This document shows, piece by piece, positions 21,419-28,011 of a stretch of DNA of 33,564 nucleotides. The number at the start of each line of letters is the position of its first letter. Positions within the stretch are counted from its first letter, which is position 1. Source of the DNA: CAZHAC01 sp964383855 (lineage in GTDB: Bacteria > Chloroflexota > Dormibacteria > Dormibacterales > Dormibacteraceae); assembly GCA_964383855.1 (NCBI GenBank), contig CAYLIP010000027.1, positions 1 through 33,564 on the forward strand. The letters run 5' to 3'. A program made the position numbers and the translations under genes. Under the pieces are notes generated by a model. That model was not told the DNA's origin. It was given only the letters and a program-made list of their open reading frames with translations, and searched no databases.

Positions 21419-21949
21419 TCAGCGAAAGGTCCGCCGGTCGACGGCGAAGACCAGCTCGGTGCCGTCTTCCGGGTCCTCCTGGACGCCCACCTGCCGGAAG
21501 CCCAGCGCGCGCACCACCGCCAGCGAGGGGTCGTTGCTCGGGCTCACCGACGCGTAGACCTCCGGCTCGCCCTGGGCGAGAGCCCAGCCGACCAGGCCCC
21601 GCGCCGCCTCCTTGGCGAACCCACGACCCCGGAAGGGCTCGAAGACGGTGTAGCCGATCTCGGAGCGGCCGACCGCCTCCGGCGGCCCGTGGAAGCCACA
21701 GTTGCCGACGAGCTCGTGCCCGTCGACCGAGAACATGAGCCGCGCGCACCATCCCCGGCGGTCCGGGAAGCGCTCCATCAGCATCAGGTGCCGGCGCAGC
21801 CAGTGCACGCGGTCGCCCGTGAAGTCGTCCGGCAGCGCGGCGCCCAGCGAACGCTCGGCGCGGGGCACCTCGCCCGCGAGCAGGTGCTGGATCACGTCCG
21901 GATCGAGCACCTCGAGCGAGAGGCGCTCGGTCGTGATCGGGTCCGCCAC
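21419..21949 (-). CDS. GNAT-family N-acetyltransferase (RimJ/RimL type)
   Basis: The 176-residue protein begins MADPITTERLSLEVLDPDVI and has the acetyl-CoA motif EIGYTVFEPFRGRGFAKEAA, followed by VYASVSPSNDPSLAVVRALG, both typical of the RimJ/RimL branch that acetylates protein N-termini, antibiotics or small amines. The substrate is not predictable. The start is GTG 21949; the preceding TAGACT at leaderless distance uses the TAG stop of the CocE-like gene as its first three bases. The dehydrogenase and cyclase genes follow with almost no gap. Confidence 0.92.
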   Translation of the reverse strand: MADPITTERLSLEVLDPDVIQHLLAGEVPRAERSLGAALPDDFTGDRVHWLRRHLMLMERFPDRRGWCARLMFSVDGHELVGNCGFHGPPEAVGRSEIGYTVFEPFRGRGFAKEAARGLVGWALAQGEPEVYASVSPSNDPSLAVVRALGFRQVGVQEDPEDGTELVFAVDRRTFR

Positions 21950-21957
21950 CGTGCCGG

Positions 21958-21963
21958 AGTCTA
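21958..21963 (-). promoter_or_regulatory. -10 box TAGACT for the GNAT gene, overlapping a stop codon
   Basis: TAGACT ends 8 bases before GTG 21949. Its first three bases are the TAG stop (21963-21961) of the CocE-like hydrolase gene, so the promoter is embedded in the end of the preceding gene. Confidence 0.55.
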
Positions 21964-23754
21964 ACGCTCGGGGATGGCGACCTCCACGCCGGTCAGCGTC
22001 GACACCGAGGCCACCTTGCTGGGGCTGATGTAGGGGTCGTCGACGTTGGTCAGCTCGACAAGCAGCGTGTCGGCGGCAGGCAGCCGCCAGAGGTTGCCGT
22101 AGGTGGTCAGCGTCAGCCGCTGAGAACCCAGGGGTGTCGCCGGGCTGCCGGAGTCCAGGGTGTACGTGCCCCGGGTGATCAGCTTGCGGGTGCCGTCCGG
22201 AGCGACGTCGAAGATCCGGGCGTTGAGCTGCTCCCGGTAGGCGGTGGTGCTGACCGTGAGCGTGATGGCGGGCGCGCCGGCGACCGTCAGCGGACCGCCG
22301 CCGGTGAGTTCGGCGACGCTGGCCGAGTAGCTGGCGACGTCGCCGGGAACCTCGTCCGGGCCGGGCGCGGGCAGCGGGTTGGGCTGCAGTTTCTCAGAGG
22401 CCGTCATGACGACCGGATCCCAGGCCACGCCCGAGGTGTTGGCGGGGTCGAAGGTGATCGTCTGGGCGCCGCTGAAGTGCTTGCGGGCGACCGCGCTGGC
22501 GAGCGCGTCATAGGTCGGCACCTCGACCACGTTGGCGGGCGAGAAGCTGTTGTCGGGCTGCGTGATCGCGGCCCTGACGTCTGCCGCCGGCGCGCTGCCG
22601 GTGCCGTTCAGGTAGTAGGCGAACCATGGCCTCAGCACGTGGTCGAGCAGGTAGGCGATCTCGGCCGGGTTGTTGGCTGCCCTCGGGTGCCCGACGTTGC
22701 CCAGGTAGAGGGCGATCGGATAGCCCGGGTCGAGCGACTTGAGCGCGTAGTACATGCGCAGCGCCTCGGGCACCGGGAAGAGGTCGTCGGTCCAGCCCTG
22801 GACGTCCAGGATGGGCAGCTTCGTGGTCTTCGCGCTCTGCCAGAAGTCCTGGCTCTCCCACACCGAGCGGTAGCCCTCGAGCGCGTTCAGGCAGGTCATG
22901 TAGACGGGGTCGCTGAAGCTCGGCTCGGCGGTCCCGTCCGCGAAGCACTCGTGCAGCAGCGCCGGGTAGGAGTCGTAGGGACGGGCCGGGCTCATCCGGT
23001 GCCCGCCGGCGTAAAGGGCGCTGACGTAGCTGAACTTGGCGCTGCCCGGCACCGCGTACGTCTGGTGCGGGCGGCCGTTGGGCTCGAGCGAGTAGTAGAG
23101 GCTCGTCCAGGGCACGATCGGCACCGCGGTTTTGAGCGTGACCGGCTTTCCGCCCGGGCTCGACCAGGCCGGCTTCTCGGCCAGCTGGTAGGAGTGCCCG
23201 CCGCCGTAGCTGGCGCCGATCACCGCGACGCGGGAACCGTCCGCCCGAAGCTGTGGCGAATCGACGACCTGCCCGATCAGGCTCCGCATGTCGGCGATCT
23301 CGACGTTCTGGTCGGCGAGGTTGGTCTGCCCCCAGGAGCTGCCGAAACCGCGGGCCGAGTACCGCAGCACGGTGTAGCCGTCGGCCAGGAAGTTGGCGTC
23401 CCAGGCCATGTCGTCGGTCTTGCTGCCGCCCCAGCCATGCATGACCGCGACCAGCGGGTGGTTGCCGGCGGGGCTGTCGGGCACCTCGACGGTGGCGTCG
23501 AGCAGCGTCTGGTCGACGCCGCTGGCCAGGTAGCCGGCGCAGACGTTCATGGGCACCGGGGTGCCGGTGTGCGAGCAGGTGAGACCGGCATGGTCCGTGC
23601 CCTGCCCCGTGTAGGGCCCGCCGGTCGACGTCGAGTCGGGCCCGAAGGCATGCGGCGGCGGCGGGCCGCCATAGGGGTTGGAGGCGGTGACGGCCTGCGC
23701 CGAGGTGGCGGCAAAGGCCAGGACCGAGGCCAGGAGCAGGGCAGCCCATCTCAT
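21961..23754 (-). CDS. Secreted CocE/NonD-family alpha/beta hydrolase
   Basis: The 597-residue protein starts with a Sec signal peptide (MRWAALLLASVLAFAATSAQA, cleavage near 21). The hydrolase domain has VAVMHGWGGSKTD, RGFGSSWG and the nucleophile Ser182 in VIGASYGGGH, with a later LDVQGWTDDLFPV and GNVGHPRA supplying the acid and the histidine. The last 200 or so residues are a jelly-roll of the X-Pro dipeptidyl-peptidase C-terminal type. Relatives hydrolyse cocaine esters, acyl peptides or beta-lactam esters; the substrate is unknown. The promoter has a TTGACA box, a TATCGT box and a perfect palindrome, so this gene is likely under a repressor. Confidence 0.92.
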   Translation of the reverse strand: MRWAALLLASVLAFAATSAQAVTASNPYGGPPPPHAFGPDSTSTGGPYTGQGTDHAGLTCSHTGTPVPMNVCAGYLASGVDQTLLDATVEVPDSPAGNHPLVAVMHGWGGSKTDDMAWDANFLADGYTVLRYSARGFGSSWGQTNLADQNVEIADMRSLIGQVVDSPQLRADGSRVAVIGASYGGGHSYQLAEKPAWSSPGGKPVTLKTAVPIVPWTSLYYSLEPNGRPHQTYAVPGSAKFSYVSALYAGGHRMSPARPYDSYPALLHECFADGTAEPSFSDPVYMTCLNALEGYRSVWESQDFWQSAKTTKLPILDVQGWTDDLFPVPEALRMYYALKSLDPGYPIALYLGNVGHPRAANNPAEIAYLLDHVLRPWFAYYLNGTGSAPAADVRAAITQPDNSFSPANVVEVPTYDALASAVARKHFSGAQTITFDPANTSGVAWDPVVMTASEKLQPNPLPAPGPDEVPGDVASYSASVAELTGGGPLTVAGAPAITLTVSTTAYREQLNARIFDVAPDGTRKLITRGTYTLDSGSPATPLGSQRLTLTTYGNLWRLPAADTLLVELTNVDDPYISPSKVASVSTLTGVEVAIPER

Positions 23755-23761
23755 GAGGCGA

Positions 23762-23792
23762 ACGATACGAACGCGTATCGCGCACCTGTCAA
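23762..23792 (-). promoter_or_regulatory. Promoter of the CocE-like gene: TTGACA (23787-23792) and TATCGT (23762-23767)
   Basis: A consensus -35 TTGACA is separated by 19 bases from TATCGT, which ends 7 bases before ATG 23754. The TGA inside TTGACA is the stop codon (23791-23789) of the acyl-CoA ligase-like gene. The spacing is longer than the ideal 17, as in promoters that need an activator or are tightly repressed. Confidence 0.6.
23763..23780. promoter_or_regulatory. Candidate TetR-type operator over the -10 box of the CocE-like gene
   Basis: CGATACG-AACG-CGTATCG is a perfect 7-bp inverted repeat with a 4-base centre, covering the TATCGT -10 box. Its size and position are those of a TetR/AcrR operator that blocks RNA polymerase. 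No TetR gene is in the window. Confidence 0.6.
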
Positions 23793-25291
23793 CGCTCCGA
23801 GTTCAGGGCCTCTCCCGCCAGTTCCCGAAGCCGCGCCTTCTGGACCTTTCTCCCGTTGGGGCCGTCCGCGGCCGGGAAGTCGTCGACCGCGATCAGGCGG
23901 CGCGGGACCTTGTAGCCGGCGACCCGCCGGCGCAGAGAGTCGAGCACGGGCTGAGCCGCAAAGCCCTCGCCCGGGATGACGAAGGCGACCGGAACCTCGC
24001 CCTCCCCGGGCACCTCGACGCCCACCACCTGGGCCGCGCGGACCGACCGGTCGGCGCACAGCTGTTCCTCGATCTCGGCGGGGTCGACCAGGAAGCCGCG
24101 CAGGCGCAGCGAGTCGCGCAGCCGGGAGAGGAACACAAAGCCGCCCTCCGGCCTCAGGTAGCCCAGGTCGCCGGTGCGGAACCAGCCGTCCTCGGTGAAG
24201 GCGGCGGCGCTGGCCGCCTCGTTGTGCAGGTAGTGCCGGATCACGTTGTAGCCGCTGATCTGGAGCTCGCCCGGCCGGCCGGGCGGGGTGGGCGCGCCCG
24301 TGTCCGGGTCGCAAGCGCGGACCTGGATGTCGGCGCAGATCGGCCGCCCGCCGGCCAGCGCCCGCACGTCGGGCCGGTCGTCGGGCGACCAGGTCGCCAT
24401 CAGCGCGAACACCTCGCTCATCCCGAAGACGCCGGTCAGCCGGACGCCCGCCCTCGCCTCGGCCTCGGCGACCAGCCGGGGAGCCAGGTTGGTGAAGTTG
24501 GCAAAGCCGCCCCGCCGCCAGCGCAGCCGCTCCGGGTCCAGCTCCGGGCTCGCGAGCACCGCGCTCAGCATCGCGTCGGAACCGTTCAGGTGCTGGATGC
24601 CGTGGCGAACCATGAGCCTGGCCGACTCGTCAGGGTCGAACACCTCCTGGAGGACGCAGGTCGCCCCGGCGGCGAGGGCGCCCAGGGCCGTGTTGAAGCC
24701 GAACACGCCGCAGAGCGGCAGCGCCAGCAGCGACGCGTCGCCGGGTTGCAGGTCGAAGGCGCGCGCCACCTCTCTCGAGTGGCGCGTGACGGCACCCTGC
24801 TTGTGGCCGGCGAGCTTTGGCGAGGACGTGGTCCCCGAGGTCGTGAAGAGCGCGACCAGGTCCTCGCGGCGGCCCTCGTCGTCGAGCCGGGGACCGGTCG
24901 GCACCTCCCACGGGGTCAGCACCAGCTCCAGGTCGGGCAGCTGGGGCCGGACCTCGTCGAGGATGCCCATCCAGTCGACACCCAGGAAATCGGGCGCCAG
25001 GACCAAACCGCGGGCCCTCGATGTGCGCAGGACGTGGAGGAGCTCGCTCGAGCGGTAGCGGGTGTTGACCGCGGCCACGCAGACCCCGAGCCGGGCGCAG
25101 GCGAAGAGCAGCTCCAGCCACTCCGGGATGTTGGGCAGCCAGAGCGCGAGCACGTCGCCGCGGCGAATCCCGGCCGCCTTGAGGCCGCCCGCGATCATGC
25201 CCGCCCGGTCGGCGAGCCGGGCGAAGGTGATCGAACGGTCGCCGCTGACGACGGCGACCCGGTCGGAATGCTCCTCGAGGAGCGAGTTCAC
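23789..25291 (-). CDS. Class I adenylate-forming enzyme (acyl-CoA synthetase-like)
   Basis: The 500-residue protein has the AMP-binding order of motifs. The phosphate loop LFTTSGTTSSPKL is at about 148-160, NGSDAMLSAV and FGMSEVFALM come before the hinge, FRTGDLGYLRPEGG supplies the ribose-binding Asp, LRLRGFLVDPAEIEEQL follows, and the C-terminal subdomain has PNGRKVQKARLRE with the adenylation Lys. It should activate a carboxylic acid, probably a fatty or aromatic acid, as acyl-AMP and then CoA thioester. ATG 25291 overlaps the stop of the SDR gene (ATGA), so the two are cotranslated. Confidence 0.92.
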   Translation of the reverse strand: MNSLLEEHSDRVAVVSGDRSITFARLADRAGMIAGGLKAAGIRRGDVLALWLPNIPEWLELLFACARLGVCVAAVNTRYRSSELLHVLRTSRARGLVLAPDFLGVDWMGILDEVRPQLPDLELVLTPWEVPTGPRLDDEGRREDLVALFTTSGTTSSPKLAGHKQGAVTRHSREVARAFDLQPGDASLLALPLCGVFGFNTALGALAAGATCVLQEVFDPDESARLMVRHGIQHLNGSDAMLSAVLASPELDPERLRWRRGGFANFTNLAPRLVAEAEARAGVRLTGVFGMSEVFALMATWSPDDRPDVRALAGGRPICADIQVRACDPDTGAPTPPGRPGELQISGYNVIRHYLHNEAASAAAFTEDGWFRTGDLGYLRPEGGFVFLSRLRDSLRLRGFLVDPAEIEEQLCADRSVRAAQVVGVEVPGEGEVPVAFVIPGEGFAAQPVLDSLRRRVAGYKVPRRLIAVDDFPAADGPNGRKVQKARLRELAGEALNSER

Positions 25292-26079
25292 TGGCCGGCC
25301 AGGGCCTGGATCTGGCGCTCGATGTGGCGGTCGATGTCCTGCCAGCGCCGCTGGACGATGGCCAGGTGCTCATCCTGGCTGAGGATCAGGAAGCGGCCCG
25401 CCTCGACGGCCGCGAGCACGCGCAGAGCCAGCTCCTCGGGCTCGGTCACGCGGTCGGGCATGCGCTGCTCGTGGTCCCCGGTGAACCGGTAGTTCTCCGA
25501 CAGGTTGGTCGTGACATAGCCGGGACAGAGCACGCTCACACCGACGCCTCTCGGCCTCGCGTAGAGGGCCATCCCGGCCGAGAAGCCGACGACGCCGTGC
25601 TTGGTGGTGTCGTACGGGATGGTCAGCGGGTTGTGCGCGACCAGCCCCGCAAACGAGGCCGTGGACACGATGTGGCCGCTGCCGCGCTCGAGCATGTGCG
25701 GCAGGAAGGCGCGGGCGCAGCGGATCACGCCGAGCAGGTTGATCTGCACGATCCACTCCCAGTCGGCCATCGGCACCTGCTCCGGAGGCCCACCCACGAG
25801 CACGCCGGCGTTGCTCATCAAAAGGTCGGCGCGGCCCATCACGGAGATCGCCTCGCGGGCCAGCAGATCGACCTCGGCATCCCGGGAGACGTCGCAGCGG
25901 ATGCCCTCGGATCGCACGCCCAGCTCACGCAGCTCGGCCACCGTGGAGGCCATTCGCGGCTCGTTGACGTCGGCGACGACGACATCCAGGCCTCGCCGCG
26001 CGAGGGCCAGCGCGCAGGCGCGGCCGATCCCGCTGGCGCCACCGGTGATCACCGCGACCTGGCCCTTTTGCAGCTCCAT
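25288..26079 (-). CDS. Short-chain dehydrogenase/reductase
   Basis: This is a classical 263-residue SDR: the cofactor loop TGGASGIG at about 12-19, CDVSRDAEV, MSNAGVL, the catalytic Ser in IVSTASFAG, and YDTTKHGVVG with Tyr and Lys of YxxxK. The Asp after the second strand (VVVADVNEPR) predicts NAD(H) preference. The substrate is unknown; coupling to the acyl-CoA ligase-like gene suggests lipid or aromatic acid metabolism. The frame begins at TTG 26088, but ATG 26079 lies 8 bases after TAAGGT and starts right before the first strand (MELQKGQVAVITGG), so I chose it. Confidence 0.94.
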   Translation of the reverse strand: MELQKGQVAVITGGASGIGRACALALARRGLDVVVADVNEPRMASTVAELRELGVRSEGIRCDVSRDAEVDLLAREAISVMGRADLLMSNAGVLVGGPPEQVPMADWEWIVQINLLGVIRCARAFLPHMLERGSGHIVSTASFAGLVAHNPLTIPYDTTKHGVVGFSAGMALYARPRGVGVSVLCPGYVTTNLSENYRFTGDHEQRMPDRVTEPEELALRVLAAVEAGRFLILSQDEHLAIVQRRWQDIDRHIERQIQALAGQ

Positions 26080-26087
26080 CGCAGCCA

Positions 26088-26093
26088 ACCTTA
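26088..26093 (-). promoter_or_regulatory. -10 box TAAGGT for the SDR gene, leaderless spacing
   Basis: TAAGGT on the minus strand ends 8 bases before ATG 26079. It overlaps the in-frame TTG at 26088, which makes that codon an unlikely start. Confidence 0.55.
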
Positions 26094-26132
26094 GCCCGGA
26101 TTCACAGGCTTGGCCGCCGCCTCAGGCCGCGC

Positions 26133-26366
26133 TCAGCCGGTGGCTCGCCCGCTCCCCGCCCCCGCTCCCCGAATCTCGAGGTCGGCCAGCAGGCGCTCGG
26201 TGGCACCGGCCACCTCGGACACGGCGCGCTCGAAGGCGTCGCGGTTGTGGGTGGCCGGGCGCGAGAATCCGCTCACCTTGCGCACGAACTGGCGGGCGGC
26301 GGCCTCGATGTCCTCCGCCGGCGCCGCCTGCGAGCCCTCGCGCAGGACCTTGATCGATCGGCACAT
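26133..26366 (-). CDS. DUF2277 family protein
   Basis: The 77-residue protein starts MCRSIKVLREG, the almost invariant beginning of DUF2277, and continues with EDIEAAARQFVRKVSGFSRP and NRDAFERAVSEVAGATERLL. The family is small, helical and functionally unknown; the N-terminal Cys2 and basic residues are conserved. ATG 26366 lies 2 bases after the TAG stop of the PPOX-like gene, so it is coupled to that flavoprotein. A Gly/Ala-rich tail ends the protein. Confidence 0.92.
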   Translation of the reverse strand: MCRSIKVLREGSQAAPAEDIEAAARQFVRKVSGFSRPATHNRDAFERAVSEVAGATERLLADLEIRGAGAGSGRATG

Positions 26367-26368
26367 GT

Positions 26369-27019
26369 CTATGGCCTCCGGTAGTCGCTGATGTTGCCGG
26401 GAACGGCGGTCCCGGCGTCCAGGTCGGGCGCCGGCTGAGGCTCGCCGCTCGCCAGGCGCATCGGCAGCACCCCCGCCCAGAACCGCGTCTGCAGGTCATC
26501 GGAGTCGTCCTTGGGCGGTCCTGAACGGAGCTTCGCGCTGTACTCCTCGATCGGCAGCCGGAGGATCGTGGTGGCGCGCGCCTCCCTTTCGGTCGGCCAC
26601 CGGCACTCCTCCCAGCGGCCGGCGGCGACGTGGTTGACGACGGCGGCGAAGGCCTCGCTCTTCTCCTGGGGGTCGGTCACCTCCTCGGCCCGGCCGAGGA
26701 CCACCGCCGAACGGAAGTTCATGGAGTGGTTGAAGGCCGAGCGCGCCAGCACCAGCCCGTCCAGCAGGGTGGCGGTGACGCAGCAGTCGATGCCTTCCTT
26801 GAGCGCGTTGAGCATCCGGGAGGCGGGCGAGCCGTGGATGTAGAGAAGGTCGCCGGCGCGGGCGTGGATGGTGGGGATCACGAACGGGCGGCCGCCGGCG
26901 ACGAATCCCAGGTGGCAGATCAGCGCCTCGTCAAGGATGGCGTCGACGGTCGCGCGATCGTACCTTCCGCGCTCGGGGTGCCGGCGGAGCCTGGTCGCAG
27001 CGCTGCTCGGTTCGGCCAT
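26369..27019 (-). CDS. Pyridoxamine 5'-phosphate oxidase-like (PPOX, NimA-type) flavoprotein
   Basis: The 216-residue protein has the split-barrel flavin-binding pattern: RGRYDRATVDAILDEALICHLGF, RPFVIPTIHARAGDLLYIHG, then MLNALKEGIDCCVTATLLDG and FNHSMNFRSAVVLGRAEEV. This resembles Pyridox_ox_2/nitroimidazole-resistance-like proteins, which bind FMN, F420 or heme; the cofactor cannot be chosen from sequence. The frame is open to 27142, but that would cross the divergent membrane-protein gene at 27072. MAEPSSAATRLRRHPERG at ATG 27019 matches the usual family start. Confidence 0.88.
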   Translation of the reverse strand: MAEPSSAATRLRRHPERGRYDRATVDAILDEALICHLGFVAGGRPFVIPTIHARAGDLLYIHGSPASRMLNALKEGIDCCVTATLLDGLVLARSAFNHSMNFRSAVVLGRAEEVTDPQEKSEAFAAVVNHVAAGRWEECRWPTEREARATTILRLPIEEYSAKLRSGPPKDDSDDLQTRFWAGVLPMRLASGEPQPAPDLDAGTAVPGNISDYRRP

Positions 27020-27071
27020 GAAGACCTGAGTTGTACTGCAAGTAGCACCCGCGGCGTGCGTTGAGCCGTCC

Positions 27072-27398
27072 ATGTGGCGGGCAACGCTGATCTTCCTGGC
27101 CCTGGCCGGCCTCGTGCTGGGCACCGGGACCGTGGCCCGCAACGTGCTCGGTCTGGGCTGCGTGGGGCCGGTCCTCCCCGCCTGGGGCTGCCTAGCGGTG
27201 CCCTACCCCGACTACCTGCCCAGCGGCTTCACGCTCTACTACTACGCAGGCGTCGCCTTCGGGGCCTGGCTGCTCTGTTACACCCTTCGCAACCCGGTCT
27301 TCTTCGCCGGAAACCGGCTGCTCCGGCTCGCCTTTCCGGGCTGGATGCGGGAGTTCGACCAGGCCCAGGACCAGCCGCGCGGCTGGAAGTACCGGTAG
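27072..27398 (+). CDS. Small membrane protein
   Basis: The 108-residue product starts MWRATLIFLALAGLVLGTGT, a signal-anchor-like helix, then a loop with two Cys (GLGCVGPVLPAWGCL) and a YPDYLPSGFTLYYYAG segment leading into a second helix, AGVAFGAWLLCYTL. The C-terminus is charged (MREFDQAQDQPRGWKYR) and probably cytoplasmic. The paired Cys in the external loop could form a disulfide. It is divergent from the PPOX gene across 52 bases. The family is unknown. Confidence 0.7.
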   Translation: MWRATLIFLALAGLVLGTGTVARNVLGLGCVGPVLPAWGCLAVPYPDYLPSGFTLYYYAGVAFGAWLLCYTLRNPVFFAGNRLLRLAFPGWMREFDQAQDQPRGWKYR

Positions 27399-27425
27399 GC
27401 GGCGGCCTCCCGACCTCCGCCCATC

Positions 27426-27443
27426 GGCCCCTCGGAAGGGGCC
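27426..27443 (+). terminator. Weak hairpin after the 27072-27398 gene
   Basis: A 7-bp stem, GGCCCCT/AGGGGCC, with loop CGGA lies 27 bases after the stop. There is no following T run, so termination would be weak or of another kind. Confidence 0.35.
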
Positions 27444-27451
27444 TGGCCTGG

Positions 27452-27513
27452 CGCGATGCAGAGCTCGTCAAGCCTGCGCATCGCGGATTGTTTTGCATTC
27501 CGCAGGCTTGACG
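27452..27513 (+). repeat. Two overlapping inverted repeats with mutually exclusive pairing
   Basis: Arm set 1: CGCGATGC (27452-27459) with GCATCGCG (27478-27485). Arm set 2: CGTCAAGCCTGCG (27466-27478) with CGCAGGCTTGACG (27501-27513), a perfect 13-bp repeat around 22 bases. The right arm of set 1 overlaps the end of the left arm of set 2 and lies in its loop, so both hairpins cannot be fully formed at once. The last arm includes the -35 box of the next gene. This is the most structured part of the 195-base gap 27399-27593. Confidence 0.7.
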
Positions 27514-27536
27514 TCCGATCTGCGTTGCTTTAAAAG
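27508..27536 (+). promoter_or_regulatory. Sigma70-like promoter: TTGACG (27508-27513), TAAAAG (27531-27536)
   Basis: The two hexamers are 17 bases apart; TTAAAA one base earlier is an alternative -10. It would give a leader of about 50 bases ending in the ribosome binding site GGGAGG (27581-27586), 7 bases before GTG 27594. This gene thus has a conventional leader, unlike most others here. Confidence 0.55.
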
Positions 27537-27593
27537 GCGCATGGCTCCGTTACGCCACTCCGTCACATCTCGGCCAAATAGGGAGGTTCTGCG

Positions 27594-28004
27594 GTGAAGA
27601 AGTACAACCACCTGGCTCTTACGGTGGTGATGACGTTGATGGGGGTTCTCCTCATCGTCGGGTCGGTGCTCGCAAGCATCGGCACCACGCTGTTCCCGTT
27701 CGACAGCTGGATCGGGACCCGGGCCTCGGTCGCCGGGATCGCCTTTGGCGCCGGCATCGTGCTCGCCGGGATGAAGCCCGAGGCGAACCTGACCTGGGTT
27801 CGGGCGGCGATCGTGTACTGCGTGCTCGACGTGCTCTACGAGATCGTCTACGGGCTCTTCTTCGGTGGTGCCGCTTTCGGCCTGGTCACGCTGCTGGTCT
27901 CGATCATCCTGGGCGGCCTGATCATCTGGCTCTACCCGCGGCGCGGCGACCTGATGCCGGCCAACAACGTGAGCGCGGCCGCGCACGCGGCGGGGACCAA
28001 ATAG
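27594..28004 (+). CDS. Four-helix membrane protein
   Basis: The 136-residue protein starts MKKYNHLALTVVMTLMGVLL and shows four hydrophobic segments: LTVVMTLMGVLLIVGSVLA, VAGIAFGAGIVLAGM, WVRAAIVYCVLDVLYEIVYG and FGLVTLLVSIILGGLIIWLY. The C-terminal tail is YPRRGDLMPANNVSAAAHAA. Acidic and tyrosine residues (DVLYEIVYG) within the third helix are notable. It resembles small DoxX/DUF-type membrane proteins only in layout; I recognise no family. GTG 27594 has a good Shine-Dalgarno sequence. The 3' end is 7 bases from the end of convergent treZ. Confidence 0.8.
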   Translation: MKKYNHLALTVVMTLMGVLLIVGSVLASIGTTLFPFDSWIGTRASVAGIAFGAGIVLAGMKPEANLTWVRAAIVYCVLDVLYEIVYGLFFGGAAFGLVTLLVSIILGGLIIWLYPRRGDLMPANNVSAAAHAAGTK

Positions 28005-28011
28005 CGCTCCC

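Noticed and set aside
22477..23979. Plus-strand frame of 500 codons opposite the CocE-like gene
   Set aside because: It is antisense to a gene with clear catalytic motifs and a signal peptide, and it has no recognisable domain.
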